DNA of 64,000 nt, from contig JAGXFU010000015.1 of assembly GCA_024637115.1 (NCBI GenBank), positions 90,328 to 154,327 of the forward strand, given 5' to 3'. Below the pieces are notes generated by a model. The model searched no databases, was not told the origin of the DNA, and worked only from the letters and a program-made list of their open reading frames with translations. The position numbers were made by a program, and so were the translations under genes. Of the stretch, positions 24,144 through 34,578 are shown in pieces. The stretch's first letter is position 1. The number at the start of each line of letters is the position of its first letter. The DNA is from Actinomycetes bacterium. GTDB lineage: Bacteria > Actinomycetota > Coriobacteriia > Anaerosomatales > JAGXFU01.

Positions 24144-26210
24144 ATGGACACGGCAACCGGTGAACACGACGGTGGTCACGCAGGCGCGGAATATGAGGGT
24201 ACGGATGAATCACGGCAGGCCTCGCCCGGTCACTCTGATCACGGGGGCCACGAGCACATGATCGCCGACTTTCGGCGCCGCTTCTGGGTTTCTCTAGCGC
24301 TTACGGTGCCGATTCTCTCGTTGTCACCCCTGATACAACGGTTTCTAGGCCTCGGGGACCTATTCCAGTTCCGCGGAGATATGCTCGTGCTGTTCGGGCT
24401 GTCCACCATCGTGTTCTTCTACGGTGGCTGGCCCTTCCTGACGGGCTTCGTACGCGAGGTGAAGTCACGCAGCATCGGCATGATGACTCTGATCGCCGTG
24501 GCGATCACGACCGCCTACGTCTACAGTGCCGCTGTTGTCTTCGGATTGCCGGGAGACGTGTTCTTCTGGGAACTGGCTACGCTGATCGACGTCATGCTGC
24601 TCGGCCATTGGATCGAGATGCGTTCTGTGATGGGGGCATCGCGTGCACTCGAGGCGCTTGCCGAGCTCATGCCCTCAGATGCCCATCGACTGGCCGATGA
24701 CGGCTCTGTCACAGACATACCGCTCGGGGACTTGCTCGTTGGGGATCGGATTCTCGTGCGTCCGGGCGAGAAGGTGCCCGCGGACGGACGGATCACCGAA
24801 GGCAGGACGTCGTTGAACGAGTCAATGATGACCGGAGAGTCCAAGCCGGTCTCCAAGGGGTCTGATGATGAGGTCATCGGCGGATCGATCAACGGTGAAG
24901 GCTCGATGACGGTCGAGGTCACGGCGACGGGAGCGGAGTCGTTCCTCTCGCAGGTGATAGATCTTGTGAAAGTGGCGCAAGAGTCGAAATCGAAGACCCA
25001 GAACCTGGCCAACCGTGCGGCTGCGTGGCTGACTGCGGTGGCGTTGATCGGTGGAGTCGTGACATTCGTTGCCTGGTACGTGATAGCAGGCGAGTCGTCA
25101 ACGTTCGCGCTCGCACGGACCGTGACGGTCATGGTCATCACCTGTCCGCACGCTCTCGGTCTGGCCATCCCGCTCGTTGCTGCAATCTCAACATCATTGG
25201 CCGCATCCAACGGACTACTCATACGTGATCGTGATGCGTTCGAGGGCGCACGCAATCTGGACGCGGTGATCTTTGACAAGACGGGGACGCTCACCCGTGG
25301 AGAGTTCGGTGTCACGGACCTCATCGCCTACGGAGACATGTCGGAAGACGATGTGCTCGCCATCGCTGCATCCGTCGAGAATCGCTCCGAGCATCCGGTG
25401 GCCCAGGGCATCGTGCGTTCAGCGCAGGATAAGGGCGTCGAGATCGTATCGAGCGAGGACTTCGAATCCATCCCCGGCAAAGGAGCCCAAGGTGTCGTTT
25501 CGGGGCGCAAGACAGCGGTGGTCTCACCAGGTTATCTGGTAGAGGCAGGCTCACAAATCCCGGACTCGGCAGTGTTCGACACATTGTCCGAGGAGGGAAA
25601 GACCGTCGTGTTCGTACTCGTCGACGGCGAGACGGTAGGGCTCCTGGCTCTGGCGGATTTGATCAGACCTGAATCGGCCGAAGCGGTGAGAAGACTCCAC
25701 GAGATGGGCGTTGAAGCCATGATGTTGACCGGTGACAATGCCCGAGTTGCCGCTTGGGTCGCTCAGCAGATTGGAATCGATGACTTCTACGCGGAGGTGC
25801 TTCCACAGGACAAAGCCGCAAAGGTCAAAGAGGTGCAGGCAACAGGTAAGGTCGTTGCCATGACCGGTGACGGGGTCAACGACGCCCCGGCCCTGGCTCA
25901 GGCGGACGTTGGCATCGCCGTGGGAGCGGGAACGGATGTGGCAGTTGAGACCGCAGACGTGATACTCGTGCGGTCCAACCCGGATGATGTTGCTAATGTG
26001 GTGTCGTTGTCGAAGGCCACGTATCGCAAGATGCAGCAGAACCTTGCTTGGGCCACCGGATACAACATCATCGCGATCCCGCTTGCGGCTGGAGTGCTTT
26101 ACAACTCTGGTGTCGTGCTCTCTCCCGCATTCGGCGCCGCACTCATGTCACTATCCACCGTGGTAGTAGCCATTAACGCACGGCTGCTCAGACTGCCGCG
26201 GGCGGTCTAG
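24144..26210 (+). CDS. copB: Copper-translocating P1B-type ATPase (CopB-like)
   Basis: 688 residues from the ATG at 24144 (GAAAGGGG upstream). The N-terminus is a His/Gly-rich metal-binding tail ([16 protein letters not shown]) in place of CxxC domains. The core has eight helices and the P-ATPase signatures TGES (actuator), CPHALGLA (intramembrane metal site, CPH type), DKTGTLT (phosphorylated Asp), a HP motif in SEHPVAQG, and [13 protein letters not shown] plus a His-rich tail marks the CopB subgroup, which exports Cu(I), Cu(II) or Ag(I). It is probably co-expressed with the DUF305 gene. Confidence 0.93.
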   Translation: MDTATGEHDGGHAGAEYEGTDESRQASPGHSDHGGHEHMIADFRRRFWVSLALTVPILSLSPLIQRFLGLGDLFQFRGDMLVLFGLSTIVFFYGGWPFLTGFVREVKSRSIGMMTLIAVAITTAYVYSAAVVFGLPGDVFFWELATLIDVMLLGHWIEMRSVMGASRALEALAELMPSDAHRLADDGSVTDIPLGDLLVGDRILVRPGEKVPADGRITEGRTSLNESMMTGESKPVSKGSDDEVIGGSINGEGSMTVEVTATGAESFLSQVIDLVKVAQESKSKTQNLANRAAAWLTAVALIGGVVTFVAWYVIAGESSTFALARTVTVMVITCPHALGLAIPLVAAISTSLAASNGLLIRDRDAFEGARNLDAVIFDKTGTLTRGEFGVTDLIAYGDMSEDDVLAIAASVENRSEHPVAQGIVRSAQDKGVEIVSSEDFESIPGKGAQGVVSGRKTAVVSPGYLVEAGSQIPDSAVFDTLSEEGKTVVFVLVDGETVGLLALADLIRPESAEAVRRLHEMGVEAMMLTGDNARVAAWVAQQIGIDDFYAEVLPQDKAAKVKEVQATGKVVAMTGDGVNDAPALAQADVGIAVGAGTDVAVETADVILVRSNPDDVANVVSLSKATYRKMQQNLAWATGYNIIAIPLAAGVLYNSGVVLSPAFGAALMSLSTVVVAINARLLRLPRAV

Positions 26211-26334
26211 CCGGCAAGGAGGCGTGGAAACCAGACCACGAGTCCGACCGCCAACAATGACGGATGCCCTTCTCGGGTATTGGTATGAGTGGAAGCTCTT
26301 CGTTAAGATGCGCATTCGTCAGATCCTCTGATTC

Positions 26335-27848
26335 GTGCCACTTTGCATTCTTGCCGAGGCGAGATCGATGCGCGATAGCAGCAGCATTCAAATCGACGAA
26401 TCAGAGCCGGCTACAGCTCTGTCTTCACCCCCTGCGCAACTTGCCGATGCCACGACCACGCTTCTGGGTTGCCGTGGCGTTGACGAGGTGTACCAGGTCA
26501 TCGGCGAGTTCTTGACTGACGTCTCGCCCGGCTCGATGGTCATCGTGAACGAGATCACCCCCGATATGAACTACTTCATTACCCGTGGCCTCTATGGTTT
26601 GGACGACTCGGTGCTCGCGAAGGCGGCCAGACTTGTGGGGTTCAAGATTGTCGACAAACACTCGATCATCGTCCCTAAGCACAGGGACCAAATGCTTGGA
26701 ACCAAGCTCTCGAAAGTCGAGGGAGGCTTTGCCGAGCTCGCCGCGAGCGAGGTATCGCCGACGGTGACTCTGTCCTTGGAAACATCCACGTCTGTGCGAG
26801 GCGGCCGAACGTTGAGGTGCCGACATCGGTGATTGAGCGCTTCGTGCTTCACGCCCACGCCGCGCTTGAGCGGCTCGCTATTGCTCAGAACCTCGAGGAG
26901 ATCAACGAGCGTTTCCAACAGGCTGTTCGCACGACAATGGACGGGTTCTGGTCATACGGACCTGACAATCGACTTCATGACGTCAACCAGGCGTACTGTC
27001 AGATGAGCGGGTACACTCAACGGCAGCTCATCGGGATGCACATCTCCGAACTGGAGGTGAGAGATACTCCGGAGGAGATCGACACACAGAATCGTCGAAT
27101 CATCGCACGGGGACAGGACCTGTATGTGTCCCAGCATCGTCGTTCGGACGGATCGCTCTACGATGTTGAGGTGAGCGTTTCGTATCTGCCTGCTGACGGC
27201 GGACGTTTCTCCGGCTTTATAAGGGACATCACCGAGCGGAGGCAAGCCCAGGACAGGATCCTGCGTCTCAATGCGGATCTTGAGGAACGTGTCAGCGCAT
27301 GTACACAAGAGCTGTCTGACATGAACATGGAGCTCATGGAAACCAACACCGAACTCGAACGGGCGACCCTCGCCAAGAGTAGTTTTCTCGCATCCATGAG
27401 CCACGAGCTCCGAACCCCCCTGAACTCGATCATCGGGTTCACCGGCATCATGCTTCAAGGTCTTGCGGGGCCTGTCAGCGACGAGCAGGCAACGCAGCTC
27501 ACCATGGTGAGCCAATCCGGCAAACATCTTCTTTCCTTGATCAACGATGTCCTTGACCTGTCCAAGATCGAGGCGGGAAGCGCCGCAACAAACATCGAGG
27601 ACATCGATCTCAGGTCGCTCGTTCAGGGCATACGCGGCATCGGCTCATCTGACCTGCCGCACATCATGGAGAGCTTCTATCAGGCTGATCAGCCCGACTG
27701 GGCCAAGAGTCCCGGTACAGGGCTTGGCCTTACCATATCGTCGCAGTTGGCGGCGACATTGGGCGGGAGCCTCAGTGTCGAAAGTGAACTGGGCGTTGGG
27801 TCGACGTTCACACTGAGAATCCCGAAGAGTGCGCACCTCACGGAGTAA
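26335..27848 (+). pseudogene. Broken GAF/PAS histidine kinase with two internal deletions
   Basis: Two frames make one decayed gene. The first (26335-26832) begins a GAF-like sensor and shifts frame near 26760; the matching continuation (DSVLGNIHVCARRPNVEVP) is in the frame of the second part (to 27848), so GAF sequence has been lost with a frameshift. The second part has one PAS (near 26910-27240), a coiled coil and HisKA with SMSHELRTPLNSIIGF. Then, near 27624, IDLRSLVQG runs directly into RGIGSSDLPHIM, removing about 75 residues including the N box and most of G1. Against the intact kinase at 29341 the loss is clear. ATP binding is impossible. Confidence 0.82.
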
Positions 27849-28072
27849 CCTTAGGGGCTCGGCGCCCTACCGCGGCTGAGGATCTCGTGTCTTGGTGATT
27901 GGAGTCAGTCCCAGCATCGCGATAGATCCTACTATGTCGCCAGAGTTGCGGGTAGATCGTCTACATTCTGCTAGAGTTCTCGCGGAGACGTTCCAGAAGT
28001 TGGTACGTCTTGTCCTATTGAGGTGACTAGGGAGTCTTCGGGCGTCGCCACGCGAGGTAGGGTAGTGACAGC

Positions 28073-29191
28073 ATGCCGGGTCAGGACAAAGTACACGTGA
28101 TGGAGATGCCGCACGCATCACCGGATGTGAGAACACGAGATCCTCTATACGACCAGTTGCGCGTATTTGCGCTTTCCACGGTGGTTCTCATCCATGTTTT
28201 GGCGGCCTATCTGGGCAACCGCTCTACGGCAGATTCGCCGGACATCCCTCTCATTTTCGACCACTGGCTGCACTATGCGGTCCCCCTCTTTATCTTCATA
28301 TCAGGTGCGCTGGTGTGGGGACGTGTGCGGGATTGGTCGAGGGACGGCTATGTGAGCTTTGCGCGCAAGCGTCTCATGGCGATCGCCGTGCCGTATGTGG
28401 CGTGGGCGACCCTCTACTATCTACTCAGGCCAATGGCCAACGTTGCCCCATTCCCACGGGGGGTGTCGGCCATCCTGACGGACTACGTGGGGCTCCTTGT
28501 CAACGGACACGTGTGGTATCACCTCTATTTCGTTCCGATGATCATCGTCTTCTACGCGTTCACTCCGATGGCGCATGCTGTCTTGCGGAGATCACCAGAG
28601 GCCCTGTTGGTCGCGCTCATCATCCTGCGCGTGTGGTTCGGGCCTCAGATAGTCGCGTTCTTGGAGGTGGTCACCCACTTCGACGCCTTCAGCCCACTCC
28701 TGGTTGATGTGGTCGTGCATATGCCGTACATGGCTCTCGGGGCATGGTATGCGATTCGTCGCAGTAGAGTCGATCAAGCCATTGGCTGGGCTTGGCCCGC
28801 AGCCATCCTTCTCGGGGTGGCGATGCTGATTTCCAGGGAAACGGGCTTCTGGTATCCGCCGCGTCCTTACGATCGGCTCTGGCAGTTCGTGCTGATCAGC
28901 TCGTCAATCCTCGGCCTTGTGGGCCTCGCCCTCTCTGTCGGTCGGCATGGTGTCCAGCGACTCATGCCAAGAAAGCATGTGTTGCAGACCGTGGCGTGCT
29001 TGTCCTATGGCGCCTACCTACTACATCCCCTCGTCATCTACTGGATGAGGGTTGCTGTGGGTGCGATTGGCATCGGCGCCTGGTGGAATAGCGCACTCTT
29101 CGTCGGCGCATTCTTTGGAGTGGCACTAGCTACCTCAATTGGCTTGACGGCGCTCATCTCGCGCGCACCCGGAATCAGGCGCCTGGTGTAG
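28073..29191 (+). CDS. Acyltransferase-3 family membrane protein (OafA/YrhL-like)
   Basis: 372 residues with about ten membrane helices. Near the N-terminus YDQLRVFALSTVVLIHVLA has the family motif with the conserved His in helix 1, and WRYHLYF-type text (VWYHLYFVPMIIVFYAFTP) follows in the middle. Such proteins move acyl groups (often acetyl) to sugars, peptidoglycan or lipids on the outer face. The acceptor cannot be predicted. The ATG at 28073 has no strong ribosome-binding site; the ATG at 28100 is an alternative. Confidence 0.82.
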   Translation: MPGQDKVHVMEMPHASPDVRTRDPLYDQLRVFALSTVVLIHVLAAYLGNRSTADSPDIPLIFDHWLHYAVPLFIFISGALVWGRVRDWSRDGYVSFARKRLMAIAVPYVAWATLYYLLRPMANVAPFPRGVSAILTDYVGLLVNGHVWYHLYFVPMIIVFYAFTPMAHAVLRRSPEALLVALIILRVWFGPQIVAFLEVVTHFDAFSPLLVDVVVHMPYMALGAWYAIRRSRVDQAIGWAWPAAILLGVAMLISRETGFWYPPRPYDRLWQFVLISSSILGLVGLALSVGRHGVQRLMPRKHVLQTVACLSYGAYLLHPLVIYWMRVAVGAIGIGAWWNSALFVGAFFGVALATSIGLTALISRAPGIRRLV

Positions 29192-29340
29192 ATCTGTCTC
29201 CCTGAACGCCTCTTCCCGCCCAATGGAGCCCTCGACGCCCCCACATGGGTACAATGAGGGCAAGGTCGCAGCGCTTGGGTGCCGTGCCGTACCGGCAGTC
29301 GCAACCGTGTTGTGAGGCGACGTCAGTGCCGCCTTACGCG

Positions 29341-31689
29341 ATGGAGGAGACGTTGTCTCAACACATGGATCCTTTCGAGTATGCCTTCGTTCACTCGCTC
29401 ATTCCTCAATCCATCACGGACCCCGGCGGTGCGATTCGGGTCAATGATGCCTTCTGTAATCTGCTCGGATACTCCCGCGAAGAGCTCCTTGATGCATCCA
29501 CGTGGATGCAACTGACGCATCCGGACGACGTTGCGCTTTCGCAAGCGCATGTGGACGCACTGCTTTCGGGTGAATGTGAAGAAGCAGACTTCGAGAAGCG
29601 TTACCTTCGAAAGGATGGCGAGACGGTCTGGGCAAAGGTGCACACGCACCTTAGTCGCGACGAAGGTGGCGAGGCTCTCTACTTCATGACTTCGATCGTC
29701 GACGTCTCCGAGCGGATGCAGGCAGAGTTGACGCTTGTTGAGAGTGAGGCCCGTTTCAGGAGCCTCTTCACATCAATCGATCAGGGGATGGCACTGCACG
29801 AGATCGTCACAGATGACGCAGGCACTCCGATCGACTACATCTACCTCGATTTGAACGAGAGCTACACGCGCCTGCTGGGCGTCACGAGAGACGCGATCGG
29901 CAAGCGAATCACCGAAGTGATGCCGCAGATCGAAAGGTACTGGATCGAGAACTTCGGCAAAGTCGCGCAGACCGGCAAGCCGAGTTACTACGAGAACTAC
30001 CTGGAAACGACCGGCAGGTACTACTCGACATATGCGTACTCGCCCAAACACAACCAGTTTGCGGTGTTGGTGACCGACATCTCCGAGCGCACCATTGTCG
30101 AGAGCGCCTTGCGTGAGAGCGAAGAGCGGTACCGCACGCTCACCGAGAACACCTCGGACGTTGTCTGGGCGCTCGATCCCGAGACGATGCGATTCATCTA
30201 CATAAGCCCGGCGGTTGAGAAGCTCCGCGGGTTCACTCCCGAGGAGGTTATGGCACAGTCCCTCGCCGACGCCATTCTGCCGGAGTATGTAGAGCACACC
30301 AAAGAGATGTTGCGTGCGAACGTGGCGGAGTATCTGGCAAGCGAAGGCGAACAGATAGTCTCTGAGACGATTGAATTGGAGCAGCCCTGTAAGGACGGCT
30401 CGAGCATCTGGACTGAAGTAGTGGCCTCGTGTCGTCGAAACGCGTCGACGGGTCGCCTGGAAGTTCACGGGATCACGCGCGACATTAGCGAGCGCAAGCG
30501 CGCCCAGGAGGCACTCGAGCGCTCAGAGCAGAAATTCTCAATGACATTTCATCTCACGCCCGACGCGGTCAATATCAATCGGCTATCTGACGGTCTGTAC
30601 ATCGACGTCAATGAAGGCTTCACGGAGCTGACGGGGTACACGCATGATGACGTTGCCGGGAAGTCTTCATACGATATCGATATCTGGTGCGACCTGGCCG
30701 ACAGGGAGCGTCTTGTCTCAGGACTGCGCACAGACGGTGCTGTGAATGATCTTGAGGCCGAGTTTCGCAGAAAGGATGGCAGTGTCACAACGGGGATAAT
30801 GTCGGCCCGAGTCATGGGAATAGGGGGAGAGCCGTGCATCCTGTCCGTGACGCGGGACATTTCGGAGCGCAAGCGGATTGAAGATGACATTCGCCGCCTG
30901 AATACCGAGCTCGAAGAGCGAGTGCAGGAACGCACAGAGGAGCTGACTGTTTCGAATGAAGAACTCATTGAGTCGAATCTTCTGCTCGAAGAAGCCACTC
31001 GTGCCAAGAGCGACTTCCTGGCATCGATGAGTCACGAACTGCGCACTCCGCTCAACTCCATTATCGGATTCACGGGTATTCTCTTGCAGGGTCTGGCCGG
31101 TCCCATCAATGAGGAGCAGCGGGTGCAGCTTCGTATGGTCAGTGACTCAGGACGGCATCTCCTGTCTCTTATCGACGACATCCTCGACCTTTCCAAGATC
31201 GAGGCGGGTGTGACAACGGCAAAGCTCGAGCCGGTTGATGTGCCTGCGCTGACAAGCAGCATCATGGAACTCATGCGGCCCCTGGCCACAGCGAAAGAGA
31301 TCGAGCTTGCGTCGACCTTTGAGCCCGACGATCTGGTCATTGATTCCGATCCGCGACTGCTGAATCAGGTTCTGATCAACCTCGTGGGTAACGCCGTCAA
31401 GTTCACCGATGAAGGTAGCGTCTCGGTCATTGTGAAACGAGATGACGAGGGAATCGCCTTTGCGGTCTCCGACACAGGCCGAGGGATTCGCCCAGCGGCG
31501 CTTCCGCATGTCATGGAGCGCTTCTATCAGGCTGAGTCGCTCGTTGAGGCAAAGCACGGGGGCACTGGTCTGGGCCTCGCGATCTCCGTCAGCCTTGCTG
31601 AGATCCTAGGCGGCAGTCTCACATGCGAGAGCGAATTCGGAGTCGGCTCGACCTTCACCCTGAGAATCCCGGCTGCCGGATTGCGCTGA
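29341..31689 (+). CDS. PAS histidine kinase (four PAS domains)
   Basis: About 782 residues from the ATG at 29341. An in-frame ATG at 29245 would add 32 residues that look non-coding and overlap a possible -10 box (TACAAT). Four PAS units: PFEYAFVHSLIPQSITD, FRSLFTSIDQGMALHE, YRTLTENTSDVVWAL and FSMTFHLTPDAVNINR. A coiled coil leads to SMSHELRTPLNSIIGF and a full ATPase (NLVGNAVKF, DTGRGI, GTGLGL). No membrane helix and no adjacent response regulator. The fourth PAS resembles the third PAS of the 945-residue kinase (IWT/IWC..ADRERFV/LV..FRRKDG). This intact gene is the reference for the broken kinase upstream. Confidence 0.9.
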   Translation: MEETLSQHMDPFEYAFVHSLIPQSITDPGGAIRVNDAFCNLLGYSREELLDASTWMQLTHPDDVALSQAHVDALLSGECEEADFEKRYLRKDGETVWAKVHTHLSRDEGGEALYFMTSIVDVSERMQAELTLVESEARFRSLFTSIDQGMALHEIVTDDAGTPIDYIYLDLNESYTRLLGVTRDAIGKRITEVMPQIERYWIENFGKVAQTGKPSYYENYLETTGRYYSTYAYSPKHNQFAVLVTDISERTIVESALRESEERYRTLTENTSDVVWALDPETMRFIYISPAVEKLRGFTPEEVMAQSLADAILPEYVEHTKEMLRANVAEYLASEGEQIVSETIELEQPCKDGSSIWTEVVASCRRNASTGRLEVHGITRDISERKRAQEALERSEQKFSMTFHLTPDAVNINRLSDGLYIDVNEGFTELTGYTHDDVAGKSSYDIDIWCDLADRERLVSGLRTDGAVNDLEAEFRRKDGSVTTGIMSARVMGIGGEPCILSVTRDISERKRIEDDIRRLNTELEERVQERTEELTVSNEELIESNLLLEEATRAKSDFLASMSHELRTPLNSIIGFTGILLQGLAGPINEEQRVQLRMVSDSGRHLLSLIDDILDLSKIEAGVTTAKLEPVDVPALTSSIMELMRPLATAKEIELASTFEPDDLVIDSDPRLLNQVLINLVGNAVKFTDEGSVSVIVKRDDEGIAFAVSDTGRGIRPAALPHVMERFYQAESLVEAKHGGTGLGLAISVSLAEILGGSLTCESEFGVGSTFTLRIPAAGLR

Positions 31690-31905
31690 TTGGCTGAACG
31701 CGATCTCGAGAAGCAAGCACTGTTCACACGTGACAAGCGCCCCTTCAGACGGTAGTATCCGTCCTTCCGCTGCGCGACATCGAACGGCCTCTTGGCGGCT
31801 GGCACACGGTGTCTCGCTCTCGGCACGACCCTCTTGAACTCGATTCGTCCGGCCGAGCCGGATGATCTGCAGGCGCGCCCTTGTCCCCATGAACGGAGTA
31901 TCAAC

Positions 31906-33426
31906 TTGTTCGGACTCACCACCGAGGAGATCAAGACGAATCTATTGAGTGGCCTGACGGTCGCTCTTGCACTTGTCCCAGAGGCGATCGCATTCGCACT
32001 CGTTGCGCACGTCGATCCTCTCGTAGGCCTCTACGCGGCATTCATGATTTCGCTGATAACCGCTGTCTTTGGCGGCCGCCCCGGAATGATCTCAGGCGCA
32101 ACGGGAGCGCTCGCCGTGGTGATGGTCGCGCTCGTTGTCGATCACGGGGTGGAGTATCTGTTCGCCACTGTCGTCCTCATGGGCGTGCTGCAGGTCCTGT
32201 TCGGTCTTGCGCGCCTGGGCAAATTCATTCGGATGGTGCCTCACCCGGTGATGCTGGGGTTCGTTAACGGACTTGCCATCGTCATCTTCCTTGCCCAGTT
32301 CGGTCATTTCAAGGTGCCCGGCCCAGGCGGGACACCCGTGTGGATGCAGGGTCCTCAACTTTACGTCATGGTCGGGCTCGTTGCGCTCACCGTGGCAGTC
32401 ATCTACCTCTTCCCTAAGGTGACAAAGGCGGTGCCGGCGACATTGGTGGGTATTGTGTCAGTCTCGGCACTGGTCATCGCATTCGGTCTCGATACGAAGA
32501 CCGTTGGAGATCTTGGCTCAATCGCGGGCGGCCTGCCTCAGTTTCACATGCCGATGGTGCCGTTCAACCTCGAGACACTGAGAATCATTCTGCCGTATTC
32601 GGTGATCCTGGCCGTCATCGGCCTGATCGAGTCCTTGCTCACACTGAACCTCATCGACACGATGACCGACACTCGCGGGCGCCCCAACAAGGAGTGCCTT
32701 GCTCAAGGTGCGGCCAACATCGTGACCGGCCTCTTTGGTGGAATGGGTGGCTGCGCAATGATTGGTCAGAGCATGATCAACGTCAACAACGGTGCGCTCA
32801 GGAGACTCTCAGGAATCGCCGCTGCGGGATTTCTGCTCTCGTTCATCGTGCTCGGTTCTACGCTGATCGAAGCGATCCCACTTGCGGCGCTCATTGGTGT
32901 CATGTTCGTGGTCGCAGAGAAGACGTTCGAGTGGGGGAGCATTCAGGCACTGCGGAGCATCCCGCGCTCCGACGCAGCAATCGTGGTGGGCGTTACGATC
33001 GTCACGGTGCTCACTGATCTTGCGATAGCGGTCGTGGCCGGTGTGGTGATCGCCGCTCTCGTGTTTGCCTGGGAGCATGCGAAACACATCAACGTCACGA
33101 TTCATGATGACGAGCATGGTTGGAGGGTCTATGAGCTCGAAGGGTCGCTGTTCTTTGCCTCGGCAGGCGAATTCCAGACCCTGTTTACACCAAAAGAGGA
33201 TCCGGACGACGTCGTTGTCGAGTTCTTGCGCTCTAAGGTCGTCGATCACTCCGCGCTCGAAGCAATCGATGCGCTGGCCACTCGCTACAAGGCTGTTGGA
33301 AAGCGCCTGCACCTTCGCCACCTGAGCCCCGACTGCCTGGAGCTGCTGAGCGAGGCGAGGGGCATGATGGAGGTCAATATCATGGAGGATCCGCACTATC
33401 ACGTAGCCGACGACAAGATCGCGTAG
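31906..33426 (+). CDS. SulP-family anion transporter with STAS domain
   Basis: 506 residues from a TTG at 31906, chosen because AACGGAG is eight bases upstream and residues before it are not membrane-protein-like. Ten to twelve helices begin with LLSGLTVALALVPEAIAFAL; GGMGGCAMIGQSMINVNNGALRRLSG is the conserved SLC26/SulP loop. After about 415 a STAS-like domain follows (HINVTIHDD..VYELEGSLFFASAGEF). The family moves sulfate, bicarbonate, chloride or other anions; the second half of the STAS lacks the usual DxS-T phospho-site, though VVDHSALEAID is close. Substrate not predicted. Confidence 0.87.
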   Translation: MFGLTTEEIKTNLLSGLTVALALVPEAIAFALVAHVDPLVGLYAAFMISLITAVFGGRPGMISGATGALAVVMVALVVDHGVEYLFATVVLMGVLQVLFGLARLGKFIRMVPHPVMLGFVNGLAIVIFLAQFGHFKVPGPGGTPVWMQGPQLYVMVGLVALTVAVIYLFPKVTKAVPATLVGIVSVSALVIAFGLDTKTVGDLGSIAGGLPQFHMPMVPFNLETLRIILPYSVILAVIGLIESLLTLNLIDTMTDTRGRPNKECLAQGAANIVTGLFGGMGGCAMIGQSMINVNNGALRRLSGIAAAGFLLSFIVLGSTLIEAIPLAALIGVMFVVAEKTFEWGSIQALRSIPRSDAAIVVGVTIVTVLTDLAIAVVAGVVIAALVFAWEHAKHINVTIHDDEHGWRVYELEGSLFFASAGEFQTLFTPKEDPDDVVVEFLRSKVVDHSALEAIDALATRYKAVGKRLHLRHLSPDCLELLSEARGMMEVNIMEDPHYHVADDKIA

Positions 33427-33517
33427 CCAAGTCGCGCAAGTGGTGCATCCGCTCGTGCTGCCCTAGGATTGGACTGTATTCTTGGCGCTGGATGTCGTCA
33501 CGGAGAGGGGCTCGAGC

Positions 33518-33784
33518 GTGGAACTCTTTCTGCTCGCAACGCTGCTATGGGGACTTGCCGCGGGTTTGATCGCCCAGATGATCCTCGGCCGCGGCGCTGC
33601 AATGCAGAATTGGACCCAGGCGCTCGTTGCGGGAGCAGCTGGTTCATTCGTTGGCGGAGCGCTCCTGAGCATGGTTCTCGGCGAAGCATTCCAACTGCGG
33701 CTCTCAGGAATCATCGGATCGGTTCTTGGGGCGGTGTTGCTCCTTGCGGCCTATTATCGCTTCGAGGCGCCACGCACGCGCTAG
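33518..33784 (+). CDS. GlsB/YeaQ/YmgE family small membrane protein
   Basis: 88 residues from the GTG at 33518 (GAGAGGGG upstream). Three helices with small-residue motifs (LLWGLAAGLIAQMILGRG, LVAGAAGSFVGGALL and SGIIGSVLGAVLLLAAYYR) match the transglycosylase-associated family, often stress-induced, of unknown function. The name transglycosylase-associated is historical. Confidence 0.78.
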   Translation: MELFLLATLLWGLAAGLIAQMILGRGAAMQNWTQALVAGAAGSFVGGALLSMVLGEAFQLRLSGIIGSVLGAVLLLAAYYRFEAPRTR

Positions 33785-33897
33785 AAAAGCGATTTTCAGG
33801 CAATAATCAATGGTGAGGCACATTATTCCAGGGTGGAACCGTATCGGTAGCGCGGTTGGGTCTCGTGCCCGCCTCGCGAGCAATCGGAGGCATTGAG

Positions 33898-34557
33898 ATG
33901 AGCAGTGACAGACAGCGCAATGCGCTTCAGGTGATCTTTGCATTCTTTCTCGGCTTGATGCTGACGGCTTTCATTGGGGTTGGCGTCAACACGTTCTATC
34001 CGTCTCCCTATCAGGAGATGGACTCCGAACTCCAGAACCTCTATCAGCAGCAGGAAGATATTGAGTTCTCACGTTCAGGTTCGGGTGAGCTTTCGGCCGC
34101 CGATGCAGCGGAGCTCGAGCAGGTTCGCGAGGAGATTCGTGCGCTTGAAGACGAACGTCAGAACGACGAACAGGACTGGGGCAGAAACACCAGCATCGTC
34201 CTCATTCTCTTTGCCACGCTCGTGATGAGCATCTCGCTCATTCGCTCCGAGGAACTCCGAATCATTAGCAATGGGCTATTGCTCGGCGGGGTGTTTACCA
34301 TGCTCTATGGCACCGGATGGGCGATTGCGAGCGGTAGTTCGTTGGCGCGGTTCGGAGTGATGACCTTTGCGCTCGCTGTGACCTTTGGGCTTGGCTACGC
34401 GAGGTTCGTCTACAGTCGCGCAGCGCGACCGGCCGCAGCATCGACTGAGGGCGCGGCGCTCCCGAGCGAGGCATTTGGTGATATCGAGGCACGCATCACC
34501 GCGCTCGAGCGTAGACTCGCGGCTGCCGCAGAGGTATTCACGGAAGACAAGGAGTAA
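33898..34557 (+). CDS. Membrane protein with coiled coil, unknown function
   Basis: 219 residues from the ATG at 33898 (GGAGG at eight bases). A first helix (10-32) is followed by an extracytoplasmic coiled coil rich in Glu and Gln (LQNLYQQQEDIEFSR, AAELEQVREEIRALEDERQ), then three helices (about 93-110, 115-135 and 140-160) and a cytoplasmic tail ending in a short helix (DIEARITALERRLAAAAEVF). This arrangement suggests a coiled-coil oligomer in the membrane. I do not recognise the family. It is convergent with the HD-GYP gene, only 21 bp away. Confidence 0.65.
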   Translation: MSSDRQRNALQVIFAFFLGLMLTAFIGVGVNTFYPSPYQEMDSELQNLYQQQEDIEFSRSGSGELSAADAAELEQVREEIRALEDERQNDEQDWGRNTSIVLILFATLVMSISLIRSEELRIISNGLLLGGVFTMLYGTGWAIASGSSLARFGVMTFALAVTFGLGYARFVYSRAARPAAASTEGAALPSEAFGDIEARITALERRLAAAAEVFTEDKE

Positions 34558-34578
34558 CTCCTTCTCCTGTCGGCTCTC

